A DNA stretch of 64,000 nucleotides from Streptomyces sp. NBC_00102 (GTDB lineage: Bacteria > Actinomycetota > Actinomycetes > Streptomycetales > Streptomycetaceae): contig NZ_JAPEMC010000001.1 in the NCBI RefSeq assembly GCF_026343115.1, positions 1,302,001-1,366,000 on the forward strand, written 5' to 3'. This document shows positions 25,178-33,120 of the stretch, in pieces. The position numbers were made by a program, and so were the translations under genes. Positions within the stretch are counted from its first letter, which is position 1, and every line of letters begins with the position of its first letter. The notes beneath the pieces are model-generated. The model ran no database searches, was not told where the DNA came from, and saw nothing but the letters and a program-made list of their open reading frames with translations.

Positions 25178-25183
25178 TAGGAT
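25178..25183 (+). promoter_or_regulatory. -10 box of the trp leader transcript
   Basis: TAGGAT stands 6 nt before the leader-peptide ATG at 25190. TTGCCC at 25153-25158 is a weak -35 candidate (19-nt spacing). The leader mRNA would start at or next to its ATG. Confidence 0.55.
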
Positions 25184-25189
25184 CGCCCC

Positions 25190-25258
25190 ATGTTCACGCA
25201 CACGACCCAGAACTGGTGGTGGCCCGCTCTCAGGCGGCCCGCCGACAGTTCGCGCTGA
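25190..25258 (+). CDS. trpL: trp leader peptide (three consecutive Trp codons)
   Basis: A 22-residue frame, too short for routine gene calling, reads MFTHTTQNWWWPALRR and then PADSSR, ending at TGA 25256-25258. Three adjacent TGG codons (25214-25222) are the tryptophan sensor. Stalling here when charged tRNA-Trp is scarce would free the antiterminator. It precedes the attenuator and the anthranilate synthase gene. Confidence 0.9.
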   Translation: MFTHTTQNWWWPALRRPADSSR

Positions 25259-25292
25259 ACATTTCGCGAAGGCCGCCCCGAGGGGCGGCCTT
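25233..25292 (+). promoter_or_regulatory. Transcription attenuator of the anthranilate synthase gene
   Basis: Terminator: 25269-25279 pairs with 25282-25292 (11 bp) followed by TT. Antiterminator: TTCGCG (25249-25254) pairs with CGCGAA (25265-25270), stacked under GGCGGCC (25233-25239) pairing with GGCCGCC (25271-25277) with a 9-nt bulge. The 3' antiterminator strand is the 5' arm of the terminator, so the two are mutually exclusive. Attenuation of anthranilate synthase has been described in Streptomyces venezuelae. Confidence 0.88.
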
Positions 25293-25348
25293 TTCCGTGT
25301 TCGCGGAGCCGTTCCTCCCCGTGGGAAACCCCTTGGAAGGAACTCCTC

Positions 25349-27244
25349 ATGCCGCACCGCGCCGCCTCTCTCGTCCACCGCCTCCTCCGGGACGACGCCC
25401 CGCCCTTCGCCCTGCTGCGCCGCCGCACGCCCGGCCACGACCACGACACCGTCGAGGTGCTGACCGGCGAGGTCCGCGAGGTGGCGCGCCTCGCCGACCT
25501 GCCCGTGGGCGAGCTGCCCTCGCTGGCCCTGGTGCCCTACCGGCAGATCGCCGAGCGCGGCTTCGACGTGCGGGACGACGGGACTCCGCTCGCGGTGCTG
25601 GTCGCCGACGAGTCGTACGCGCTGCCGCTGGCCGAGGTGCTCGCGGCGCTGCCCCCGCACGAGGTACGGGTGACCGGCGGCGCCTTCGACGTGCCGGACG
25701 AGGAGTACGCGGGGATCGTCCGCCGGGTGATCGAGGACGAGATCGGGCAGGGCGCGGGCGCGAACTTCGTGATCCGGCGCACCTTCCGGGGCGAGATCCC
25801 CGGCTACGGGCGGGCGGACGCGCTGGCACTGTTCCGCAGACTGCTGGAGGGCGAGCGCGGGGCGTACTGGACGTTCGTGGTGCACACCGGGGGCCCCGAG
25901 GGGCGGACCCTGGTCGGCGCGAGTCCCGAGGTCCACGTCCGGATGTCCGGCGGCACGGTGGTGATGAACCCCATCAGCGGGACGTACCGCTATCCGGCGC
26001 AGGGGCCGACCGTCGAGAGCCTGCTGGACTTCCTCGGCGACCGCAAGGAGACCGAGGAGCTCTCCATGGTGGTCGACGAGGAGCTGAAGATGATGTGCAC
26101 CGTCGGCGACATGGGCGGGGTGGTGGTGGGCCCCCGGCTGAAGGAGATGGCCCACCTCGCGCACACCGAGTACGAGCTGCGCGGGAAGTCGACGCTGGAC
26201 GTGCGCGAGGTGCTGAAGGAGACCATGTTCGCGGCGACCGTCACCGGCTCCCCGGTGCAGAACGCCTGCCGCGTGATCCAGCGGTACGAGCCCACCGGGC
26301 GCGGCTACTACAGCGGTGCGCTGGCGCTGCTGCGCCGGGACGCGAGCGGGGCCCAGACGCTCGATTCGCCGATCCTGATCCGTACCGCGGACATCTCGGC
26401 CGACGGCGGGCTCGCGGTGGCGGTGGGCGCCACCCTGGTACGCCACTCGGACCCGGACGGCGAGGTCGCCGAGACCCACGCCAAGGCGGCCGGGGTGCTG
26501 GCGGCGCTCGGGGCACGGCCGGGCCGGAGGGCCGAGGAGCGGACCGGGCGGCGGCTGGCCGACGACCCCCGGGTGCGGTCGGCGCTGGACGACCGGCGGG
26601 GCGGGCTGGCGCCGTTCTGGCTGCGGATGCAGGAGCGGACCCCCACGGTGTCGGGCCACGCGCTGGTGGTGGACGGCGAGGACACCTTCACCTCGATGCT
26701 GGCGCATCTGCTGCGCGCCTCGGGGCTCGACGTGTCGGTCCTGCGGTTCGACGCACCCGGGCTGCGGGAGACCGTCCGGGCGCACCGGGGTCCGGTGGTG
26801 CTGGGCCCCGGGCCCGGCAACCCGGGCGACCCGTCCGACCCGAAGATGCGGCTGCTGCGCTCGGTCGCGGCGGAGCTGGTGCGCGACCACCGGGACGGGC
26901 TGCTGGGCGTGTGCCTGGGCCATGAACTGATCGCTGCGGAGCTGGGCCTGGAGGTGGTGCGCAAGGCAGTGCCGCACCAGGGGGCGCAGACGCGGATCGA
27001 ACTGTTCGGCCGGCCGGAGACCGTGGGGTTCTACAACAGCTTCGCGGCGCGGTGCGACGACGCGGCCGCGGCCGAGCTGGGCGCGCACGGCATCGAGGTG
27101 AGCCGGGACGGGGCGACCGGTGAGCTGTACGCGCTGCGCGGCGAGGGCTTCGCCTCGGTGCAGTTCCACCCGGAGTCGGTGCTGACGCTGCGGGGCTCGG
27201 CGATCGTCACCGAGCTGCTGGCGGGTCTGCCGGTACGCGGCTGA
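25349..27244 (+). CDS. Fused anthranilate synthase (TrpE-TrpG type; PhzE-like)
   Basis: 631 residues with RBS AAGGA before ATG. Residues about 1-420 are a chorismate-binding domain (NPISGTYRYP, DRKETEELSMVVDEELKMMC, TVTGSPVQNACRVI, GRGYYSGALALL). Residues about 435-631 are a class I glutamine amidotransferase (GPGPGNPGDPSDPK, nucleophile in GVCLGHELIAAEL, and QFHPESVLT with His/Glu). It makes anthranilate from chorismate and glutamine. The single-chain order resembles PhzE, which makes ADIC for phenazines, but no phenazine genes are near and the trp attenuator argues for tryptophan. Confidence 0.92.
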   Translation: MPHRAASLVHRLLRDDAPPFALLRRRTPGHDHDTVEVLTGEVREVARLADLPVGELPSLALVPYRQIAERGFDVRDDGTPLAVLVADESYALPLAEVLAALPPHEVRVTGGAFDVPDEEYAGIVRRVIEDEIGQGAGANFVIRRTFRGEIPGYGRADALALFRRLLEGERGAYWTFVVHTGGPEGRTLVGASPEVHVRMSGGTVVMNPISGTYRYPAQGPTVESLLDFLGDRKETEELSMVVDEELKMMCTVGDMGGVVVGPRLKEMAHLAHTEYELRGKSTLDVREVLKETMFAATVTGSPVQNACRVIQRYEPTGRGYYSGALALLRRDASGAQTLDSPILIRTADISADGGLAVAVGATLVRHSDPDGEVAETHAKAAGVLAALGARPGRRAEERTGRRLADDPRVRSALDDRRGGLAPFWLRMQERTPTVSGHALVVDGEDTFTSMLAHLLRASGLDVSVLRFDAPGLRETVRAHRGPVVLGPGPGNPGDPSDPKMRLLRSVAAELVRDHRDGLLGVCLGHELIAAELGLEVVRKAVPHQGAQTRIELFGRPETVGFYNSFAARCDDAAAAELGAHGIEVSRDGATGELYALRGEGFASVQFHPESVLTLRGSAIVTELLAGLPVRG

Positions 27245-27250
27245 GCGCCG

Positions 27251-27283
27251 GGGAGCCGGTGCCCCGTCCGGGCGCCGGCTCCC
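27251..27283. terminator. Bidirectional terminator
   Basis: Arms 27251-27264 and 27270-27283 form a 14-bp stem (one G-T pair) with a 5-nt loop between the convergent anthranilate synthase and lactate dehydrogenase genes. Confidence 0.75.
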
Positions 27284-27292
27284 GTGCCGCGC

Positions 27293-28294
27293 TCACTTCT
27301 CCCGCGCCGGCACCAGGACGTTGTCGCTGTGGCGCCCGGAGAGGTAGTCGTCCACGTTGGCGGCGGTGGCGTCGATGATCTGGCCGACCGCGTCCTCGGT
27401 GTAGTACGCCTGGTGGGAGGTGACCAGGACGTTCGGGAAGGTCAGCAGCCGGGCGAGGGTGTCGTCGTCGATGCCCTCCAGCGACTTGTCGAGGAAGAAG
27501 AGGCCGGCCTCCTCCTCGTACACGTCGAGTCCGACGCCCAGGAAGTGGCCCGAGCGGAGTTCGGTGACGAGCGCGCCGGTGTCGACGAGGCCGCCGCGGC
27601 TGGAGTTGACGAGGATCGCGTCGTGCTTCATCAGCTTCATGGCCCGCTGGTCGATGAGGTGGTGGGTGGCGGGCAGCAGGGGGACGTGCAGGCTGATGAG
27701 GTCGGCCTCGGCGAAGAGCTGGTCCTTCTCCACGTACCGCATGCCCAGTTCCACGCAGGCGGGGTTCTCGGCGACGTCCCAGCCGAGCAGGTTCATGCCG
27801 AAACCGTGGGCGATCCGGGTGAACGCCTCGCCGATCTTGCCGGTGCCGATCACGCCCGCGGTGCGGCCGTGCATGTCGCGGCCGAGGAGTCCGGCGAGCC
27901 GGAAGTCGAAGTCGCGGGTCCGGGTCGCCGCGCGGATGACCTTGCGGTTCACGGCCATCGCCAGGGTCCAGGCGAACTCGGCGACGGAGTAGGGCGAGTA
28001 GAAGGAAACCCGGGCGACGCGCAGGCCGAGGCGTCCGGCGACGTCCAGATCGATGTTGTTGAAGCCGGTGGAGCGCTGCGCGATCATCCGGGTGCCGCCG
28101 GCCGCCAGGGTTTCGAGGACCCGCGGGCCGAGGTCCGCGTTGACGCTGGTGGAGATGACCTCGTACCCCGCGGCGATGGCCGCCGTGTCCGGGGTGAGGA
28201 ACACCTCCAGGCAGCGGACCTCGTGCTGCCCGGCGAACGCCTTCTCGATCAGGGGCTTCTCGTCGGCCTGCACACCGAATGCCAGGATTTCCAC
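27293..28294 (-). CDS. D-lactate dehydrogenase (2-hydroxyacid dehydrogenase)
   Basis: 333 residues from GTG 28294, chosen because GGGAG lies 6 nt upstream and this gives the usual length; ATG 28327 is an alternative. It reduces pyruvate to D-lactate with NADH. Motifs are AGVIGTGKIGEAFTRIA for NAD binding, NSSRGGLVDTGAL with the substrate Arg, VYEEEAGLFFLD with Glu and NVLVTSHQAYYTEDA with the catalytic His. FFLD and SHQAY favour D-lactate dehydrogenase over phosphoglycerate dehydrogenase. Confidence 0.9.
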   Translation of the reverse strand: MEILAFGVQADEKPLIEKAFAGQHEVRCLEVFLTPDTAAIAAGYEVISTSVNADLGPRVLETLAAGGTRMIAQRSTGFNNIDLDVAGRLGLRVARVSFYSPYSVAEFAWTLAMAVNRKVIRAATRTRDFDFRLAGLLGRDMHGRTAGVIGTGKIGEAFTRIAHGFGMNLLGWDVAENPACVELGMRYVEKDQLFAEADLISLHVPLLPATHHLIDQRAMKLMKHDAILVNSSRGGLVDTGALVTELRSGHFLGVGLDVYEEEAGLFFLDKSLEGIDDDTLARLLTFPNVLVTSHQAYYTEDAVGQIIDATAANVDDYLSGRHSDNVLVPAREK

Positions 28295-28380
28295 GACGTC
28301 TCCCGTAGGGGCTGCGGTACGGCACATGACCCGGTCACCGCGAATATACGGCCGGGGCCCCGGGCGCGCCGCTCGGCGCC

Positions 28381-28406
28381 GGCCGGGGCGGAAACCCGCC
28401 CCGGCC
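28381..28406 (-). terminator. Terminator after macR
   Basis: GGCCGGGGCGG (28381-28391) pairs with CCGCCCCGGCC (28396-28406) around AAAC, 18 bp downstream of the macR stop. Confidence 0.7.
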
Positions 28407-28423
28407 CGCCCGCCGGACACCGC

Positions 28424-29185
28424 TCAGACGTCGTCGAGGCCGCGCTCGATGGCGTATCTGACGAGCTCCACCCGGTTGTGCAGCTGGAGCTTGCCGAGGG
28501 TGTTCTGGACATGGTTCTGGACCGTGCGGTGCGAGATCACCAGGCGCTCGGCGATCTGCTTGTACGACAGTCCCTTGGCGACCAGCCGCAGCACCTCGGT
28601 CTCCCGGTCGGTCAGGCGCGGCGCCTTCGGATCGTCGGGGGCCGAGGGGGCGGGGTCGGAGGCGAGCCTGCGGTACTCACCGAGGACCAGCCCGGCCAGC
28701 CCCGGGGTGAAGACGGGGTCGCCGACCGCGGTGGAGCGGACCGCCTCGATCAGCTCCTGGGTGCTGGCGGACTTGAGCAGATAGCCGGTGGCCCCGGACT
28801 TCACCGCCTCCAGCACGTCGGCGTGCTCCCCGCTGGCGGAGAGCACCAGCACCCGCAGCCCCGGGTGGTGCGCCACGAGTTCCTTGCAGACCTGGACACC
28901 GGGCAGGCCCGGCAGGTTCAGGTCCAGTACGAGGACGTCGGGCCGGACCGCCTGGGCCCGCCGGACGGCCTGCGGGCCGTCGCCCGCGGTCGCGACCACG
29001 TCGAAGCCGGCCTCGGCGAGGTCGCGGGCGACGGCGTCGCGCCACATCGGGTGGTCGTCCACCACCATGACCCTGACGACCGTGCCGTCGGCGCGCGTCT
29101 GCCGGGGCCCGGGCGCTGTGGGCGTACCGGGCGTCGTGGACGTGGTGGGTGTCGTGGACGTGGTGGGTGTCGTGGGTGTACTCAT
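28424..29185 (-). CDS. macR: LuxR/NarL-type response regulator (MacR-like)
   Basis: 253 residues starting at the ATG that overlaps the kinase stop (ATGA). A Thr/Pro/Ser-rich N-terminal leader of about 25 residues precedes the receiver (VRVMVVDDHPMWRDAV, phosphorylatable Asp in LVLDLNLPG, Lys in GYLLKSAST). A GerE-type HTH follows (LTDRETEVLRLVAKGLSYKQIAERL, best seen as DRETEVLRLVAKG and HRTVQNHVQNTLGKL). Order, neighbours and kinase type match MacRS, which I recall as controlling membrane-protein genes, actinorhodin production and aerial growth in S. coelicolor. Confidence 0.9.
   Translation of the reverse strand: MSTPTTPTTSTTPTTSTTPGTPTAPGPRQTRADGTVVRVMVVDDHPMWRDAVARDLAEAGFDVVATAGDGPQAVRRAQAVRPDVLVLDLNLPGLPGVQVCKELVAHHPGLRVLVLSASGEHADVLEAVKSGATGYLLKSASTQELIEAVRSTAVGDPVFTPGLAGLVLGEYRRLASDPAPSAPDDPKAPRLTDRETEVLRLVAKGLSYKQIAERLVISHRTVQNHVQNTLGKLQLHNRVELVRYAIERGLDDV
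29133..29177 (-). repeat. 18-bp tandem repeat in macR, 2.5 copies
   Basis: Copies at 29133-29150, 29151-29168 and a half copy at 29169-29177 encode TTSTTP, TTSTTP and TTP at the N-terminus of MacR. The unit is a multiple of three, so copy-number change lengthens or shortens the linker without a frameshift. Confidence 0.8.
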
Positions 29186-30405
29186 CGGATCGATCCTGCC
29201 TTCCCCCGTGGGACCTTCGGAACCTTCAACTCGACCTCGGTGCCCTGGCCCGGCACCGAGATCACCTCGGCCGTGCCGCCCAGGTCGCGCAGCCGCCCGC
29301 GGATGGAGAGGGCCACGCCGAGCCGGCCCTCGCCCTCGGCCTGGGCCAGCCGTCCTTCCGCGATGCCCGGCCCGTCGTCCCGGACCGTGACGACCACCTC
29401 GCCGGGTTCGTCCTCGACCAGGATCCACGCCTGCGCGCCCTCCCCGGCGTGCGCGCGCACGTTGTCCAGGGCGGCACCGACGGCTGCGGCCAGCTCCCGC
29501 GCCGCGGCGGGCGGCATCAGGACCGGGGCGCCGGGCTCCGCGAAGCTGGTCCGGGAGCCGGCGTGCGGGGCGAGCAGGGTCCGCAGATCGATGTCGGGAG
29601 CGTCCGCGGACGGCTCCCGCGGGGCGACCGCTCGGACGACGGCGCCCCGCGAGGCGTCCTCGGAGACCCGGCTCGCGGGCAGCAGGCCGCTGGAGACGAG
29701 GGTGCGCAGGGCAATCTCCTGCTCCCCGGCCATCCTGCCCAGTTCGGCGGCCTCGCCGCCCAGCGCGTTGCCCCGGCGCTGGACCATGGCGAGTACCTGA
29801 AGGACGCTGTCGTGGATGTCGCGGGCGAGGCGCTCCCGCTCACGGGTCGCGGCCTCGATCTCGAGGGCGCGGGCGAGGGTGCGCTCACTGGCGCGGGCGA
29901 CCTCGACGACGTAGCCGATCGCTATCGAGGCGACCCAGACCAGCAGGACGTTGTGGAAGGTGTCCCGGCTGGGCTCGCCGCGCTCGACGATGTTGGCGAC
30001 CGCTACGAGCGTGGACGCGAAGGCTGCCCACCGCCAGCCGCCCTTCAGCGCGAAGGCCAGCACCGCTCCGGCGGTCCAGATCGAGGGCAGGGTCGAGCCG
30101 TCGACGTGCCGGGCGTCGAGATCGGCGACCGGGGTGAGCAGGATACCGACGAGCGCCACCACCAGGTCCGCGCCGAGGAACGGCCGTGCGCAGCTCGCCG
30201 CGTTGGCGACCCGGGGCAGGGTGAGCAGCGTCCAGACCGCCATCACGGCGAGGAACCCGAAGGCCACCGCGGGCCGTTCAAAATCCGCCCGCCCTATGAC
30301 GGCGAGCGTCAGGGCGTAGACCGTCGTCAGTACCCGGTACCCGGTGAGCGCGCGCCACATCGGCTGCTCGACCGACATCCGTACGACCCGCTCGCGTGCG
30401 GCCAT
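29182..30405 (-). CDS. macS: Sensor histidine kinase (MacS-like, DUF5931)
   Basis: About 407 residues; starts at 30468, 30405 or 30378 are all possible, and 30405 has a GGGGGTG sequence upstream. Six hydrophobic segments (from TGYRVLTTVYALTLAVIG to VLLVWVASIAIGYVVEV) form a DUF5931 sensor. Then come the dimerisation/phosphoacceptor box RERLARDIHDSVLQVLAMV with the His, the N box ALDNVRAHA and the G box VRDDGPGIAEGRL, as in HisKA_3 kinases. It is translationally coupled to macR. The ligand is unknown. Confidence 0.92.
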   Translation of the reverse strand: MAARERVVRMSVEQPMWRALTGYRVLTTVYALTLAVIGRADFERPAVAFGFLAVMAVWTLLTLPRVANAASCARPFLGADLVVALVGILLTPVADLDARHVDGSTLPSIWTAGAVLAFALKGGWRWAAFASTLVAVANIVERGEPSRDTFHNVLLVWVASIAIGYVVEVARASERTLARALEIEAATRERERLARDIHDSVLQVLAMVQRRGNALGGEAAELGRMAGEQEIALRTLVSSGLLPASRVSEDASRGAVVRAVAPREPSADAPDIDLRTLLAPHAGSRTSFAEPGAPVLMPPAAARELAAAVGAALDNVRAHAGEGAQAWILVEDEPGEVVVTVRDDGPGIAEGRLAQAEGEGRLGVALSIRGRLRDLGGTAEVISVPGQGTEVELKVPKVPRGKAGSIR

Positions 30406-30588
30406 CTCCCCCACCCCCGTGGTCCGTGCCGTCGGCCGGACCGTGCTCTCCCCCGCCGCGGCGGACATCTGTCGTACTGGGGCGTGTTCGTCACGGTGCC
30501 GTCCGCCGGTCTCCGGCCGGACGACGGCTCCGTGACGACACGCCCTCGGGCCGACGGGCGCCGCGCCGCTCGCCGTTGGCGCCCGTCC

Positions 30589-31374
30589 TCACCGCGCGGG
30601 CGGCCGTGTCGTCGAACGCTGCTTCTCGTCCCGCGCCGCCTGCTTCTGCTCCAGCGCGGCCTGCTTCTGTTCCTGGGCGGCCGCCTTGGCCTCGTCGGCG
30701 ATCCGGCGTTTGGCGGCCGTCGCGTAGACGTCCACGTACTCCTGGCCGGAGAGCCTCATGATCTCGTACATGACCTCGTCCGTCAGCGAACGCAGGATGA
30801 ACCGGTCGCCCTGCATGCCCTGGTAGCGCGAGAAGTCCAGCGGCTCGCCGATCCGGATGCCGGGGCGGAGCAGTTTGGGGATCACCTGGCCGGGCGGCTG
30901 GATCTTCTCCGTGTCGATCATCGCGACCGGGACGACGGGCGCGCCGGTGGCCAGTGCCACCCGGGCGAGGCCGCCGGGTTTGCCGCGGTAGAGGCGGCCG
31001 TCCGGCGAGCGGGTGCCCTCGGGGTAGATGCCGAAGAGCCCGCCGTCCTCGACCACCTTGATGCCCGCGCGGATCGCGGCCTCGCCGGCGCCCCTGGCCC
31101 CGGACCGGTCGACGGGCAGCTGACCCACGCCCTTGAAGAAGGCGGCGGTGAGCTTGCCCTTCACGCCGGGCGCGGTGAAGTACTCGGACTTGGCGATGAA
31201 GGTGACCTTGCGGTCGAGCACGGCCGGCAGGAAGAAGGAGTCGGAGAAGGACAGATGGTTGCTCGCGAGGATCGCCGGACCGGTGAGGGGGATGTTCTCC
31301 AGGCCCTCGACCCACGGCCTGAAGGCGAGCTTCAGGGATCCCCCGAGGGAGAAGTGCATCGCGCCGTAGATCAA
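30589..31374 (-). CDS. 1-acyl-glycerol-3-phosphate acyltransferase (PlsC family)
   Basis: 261 residues starting at TTG 31374, which has AGGAGG 8 nt upstream; ATG 31359 is the fallback but is poorly spaced. PlsC enzymes acylate lysophosphatidic acid in membrane lipid synthesis. Catalytic motif SNHLSFSD is HX4D, and FGIYPEGTRSPDGRLY with KPGGLARVALATGAPVVPV carries the glycerol-phosphate site. The C-terminal 40 residues are a Lys/Gln/Ala-rich helix (AKAAAQEQKQAALEQKQAA), probably coiled coil. The acyl acceptor is inferred from family. Confidence 0.9.
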   Translation of the reverse strand: MIYGAMHFSLGGSLKLAFRPWVEGLENIPLTGPAILASNHLSFSDSFFLPAVLDRKVTFIAKSEYFTAPGVKGKLTAAFFKGVGQLPVDRSGARGAGEAAIRAGIKVVEDGGLFGIYPEGTRSPDGRLYRGKPGGLARVALATGAPVVPVAMIDTEKIQPPGQVIPKLLRPGIRIGEPLDFSRYQGMQGDRFILRSLTDEVMYEIMRLSGQEYVDVYATAAKRRIADEAKAAAQEQKQAALEQKQAARDEKQRSTTRPPAR

Positions 31375-31597
31375 CTCGGGTGCCTCCTGTGTCCTGTGTC
31401 ACCGACCTTACCCGCGCGCGGGCCGCGGTTCCCGCACGGTGCGGGCGCTGCCCGGTGCCGGTGGCGCGACGGCCCTGGTCGGTGTCGGCCCGGTCGCGTA
31501 CGGTGAAGTCATTCTCCTCGCGGGTGCCCCGTACGCCCCCTCGCAAGCCCCCACGCACTCCCCCGCCCGAGCCCAGCCTCACGAACAGGAGTCACCG

Positions 31598-32377
31598 GTG
31601 CCGGTCCTCCCTGGAGCCGAGCCGTTCCGCCACGAGGGCGGAGAGGTCGGCGTCCTTCTCTGTCATGGCTTCACCGGATCGCCCCAGTCGCTGCGTCCGT
31701 GGGCCGACTACCTCGCCGAGCGCGGGTACACCGTGTCGCTGCCGCTGCTGCCGGGACACGGAACCCGCTGGGAGGACATGGCGGTCACCGGCTGGCAGGA
31801 CTGGTACGCCGAGGTGGACCGGGAGTTGCGGGTGCTGCGCGAGAGGTGCGGGCGAGTCTTCGTCTTCGGCCTCTCCATGGGCGGGGCGCTGGCGCTGCGG
31901 CTGGCCGCGCGGCACGGCGACGCGGTCGCCGGTCTGGTGCTGGTCAACCCGGCGAACAAGGTGCACGGCCTGTCCGCGTACGCCCTGCCGGTCGCCCGCC
32001 ACCTCGTCCGTACGACGAAGGGCCTGGCCGGGGACATCGCGCTGGAGGGCGGGCGCGAGGTGGGTTACGACCGGGTCCCGCTGCACTCCGCCCACTCGCT
32101 GCGCCGGTTCCTGCGGATCGTCGACGTCGAACTTCCGCAGGTGACGCAGCCGTTGCTGCTGCTGCACAGCTCGCAGGACCATGTGGTGCCGCCCGCCGAC
32201 ACCGCCCGCGTCCTCAGCAGGGTGTCCTCGCGGGACGTCGAGGAGGTGCTGCTGGAACAGAGTTACCACGTCGCGACGTTGGACCATGACGCGGAGCGGA
32301 TCTTCGACGAGAGCCACCGGTTCCTCGCCCGTCTCGCATCCGGCGTCACGGAGAAGGGGAGTACGTCCGGTGGCTGA
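31598..32377 (+). CDS. Alpha/beta hydrolase, monoacylglycerol lipase/carboxylesterase type
   Basis: 259 residues from GTG 31598 with AGGAG 6 nt upstream. The fold is short-chain esterase/lipase: VGVLLCHGFTGSPQSLR (oxyanion region), nucleophile Ser in VFVFGLSMGGALAL, acid in LLLHSSQDHVVPP and His in QSYHVATLDHD. This matches Est30/thermostable monoacylglycerol lipase-like enzymes. It diverges from the PlsC gene across 223 bp with no other gene, so both may act on glycerolipids; that link is inference. It overlaps the next gene by 8 bp. Confidence 0.88.
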   Translation: MPVLPGAEPFRHEGGEVGVLLCHGFTGSPQSLRPWADYLAERGYTVSLPLLPGHGTRWEDMAVTGWQDWYAEVDRELRVLRERCGRVFVFGLSMGGALALRLAARHGDAVAGLVLVNPANKVHGLSAYALPVARHLVRTTKGLAGDIALEGGREVGYDRVPLHSAHSLRRFLRIVDVELPQVTQPLLLLHSSQDHVVPPADTARVLSRVSSRDVEEVLLEQSYHVATLDHDAERIFDESHRFLARLASGVTEKGSTSGG

Positions 32378-33053
32378 GCAGGACGCGGATCGCGCGGGCA
32401 GTGACGAGGAGCGCGAACCGCCGCAGGCGGAGGGGCAGACCGCCGCTCCGGAGATTCCCGCAGGGAACACCGACGAGGCGGCACTGCCGGCCGGAGGCCC
32501 GGACGAGGTGCGCCCGCTGGACGAGGACGCCGCGTGGGCGGCGATCGTCGCGGGGTACGGCGAGGAGCCGCCGGACCCGCCGGGCGCAAAGCCCTTCAAG
32601 CCGGTGCGGGACCTCGTGCTGCCGGACGAGGACCAGATCAACCGGCTGACCGACGAGGACCGTCCCGAGCGCCCGGCGGACAAGGGCAACGGCAAGAGCG
32701 GGCTGGGCAGTTCGGTGGTCTTCGCCCCCGGTGTCGGCGGTCCGCGCGACCATGTGCTGCCGGACGGGGACGCCGACGGGGACGGTGACGGCACCGACTC
32801 CGAGGGGCATTTCGTGCCGCCCGAGCCGCCGCCGCTCCCGGAGGCCGACGCCACGTCGAAGTTCGCCTGGCTCGGGGTCGTGGGCTCGCCGGTGCTGATG
32901 CTGCTCGCGGTGCTGCTGGGCTGGGAGATGACCTGGTGGCTGACGACCGTGTGCATCGGCGGGTTCCTCGGCGGCTGCGCGACGCTGGTGGCCCGGATGC
33001 CCCACGACGACGACGAGGACCTGGGCGACCCGGGGCACGGCGCCGTCGTCTGA
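32370..33053 (+). CDS. Acidic conserved hypothetical membrane protein
   Basis: 227 residues from GTG 32370, overlapping the hydrolase end, so probably cotranscribed. The first 165 residues are acidic and disordered (many D, E, P, G; ...LDEDAAWAAIVAGYGEEPP and PDGDADGDGDGTDSEG). Two hydrophobic segments near the C-terminus (WLGVVGSPVLMLLAVLLG and TTVCIGGFLGGCATLVARM) are followed by an acidic tail DDDEDLGDPG. The AWAAIVAGYGEEP core recurs in Streptomyces hypotheticals in this position; no function can be assigned. Confidence 0.8.
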   Translation: MAEQDADRAGSDEEREPPQAEGQTAAPEIPAGNTDEAALPAGGPDEVRPLDEDAAWAAIVAGYGEEPPDPPGAKPFKPVRDLVLPDEDQINRLTDEDRPERPADKGNGKSGLGSSVVFAPGVGGPRDHVLPDGDADGDGDGTDSEGHFVPPEPPPLPEADATSKFAWLGVVGSPVLMLLAVLLGWEMTWWLTTVCIGGFLGGCATLVARMPHDDDEDLGDPGHGAVV

Positions 33054-33071
33054 GGACCTGTCGGACGGCCA

Positions 33072-33120
33072 CGGCTCCAGGGCCGGTCAGGCCGGTCAGG
33101 CCGGTCAGGCCGTGGAGCCG
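33072..33120. terminator. Hairpin between convergent genes, with 10-bp repeats in loop
   Basis: CGGCTCCA (33072-33079) pairs with TGGAGCCG (33113-33120). The 33-nt loop holds three copies of GGCCGGTCAG. The right arm lies inside the last codons of the EEP gene. Confidence 0.5.

Noticed and set aside
25349-27244. Phenazine biosynthesis gene phzE
   Set aside because: Domain order resembles PhzE, but no other phz genes are present and the gene is behind a Trp-codon attenuator next to DAHP synthase, so a tryptophan role is more likely.
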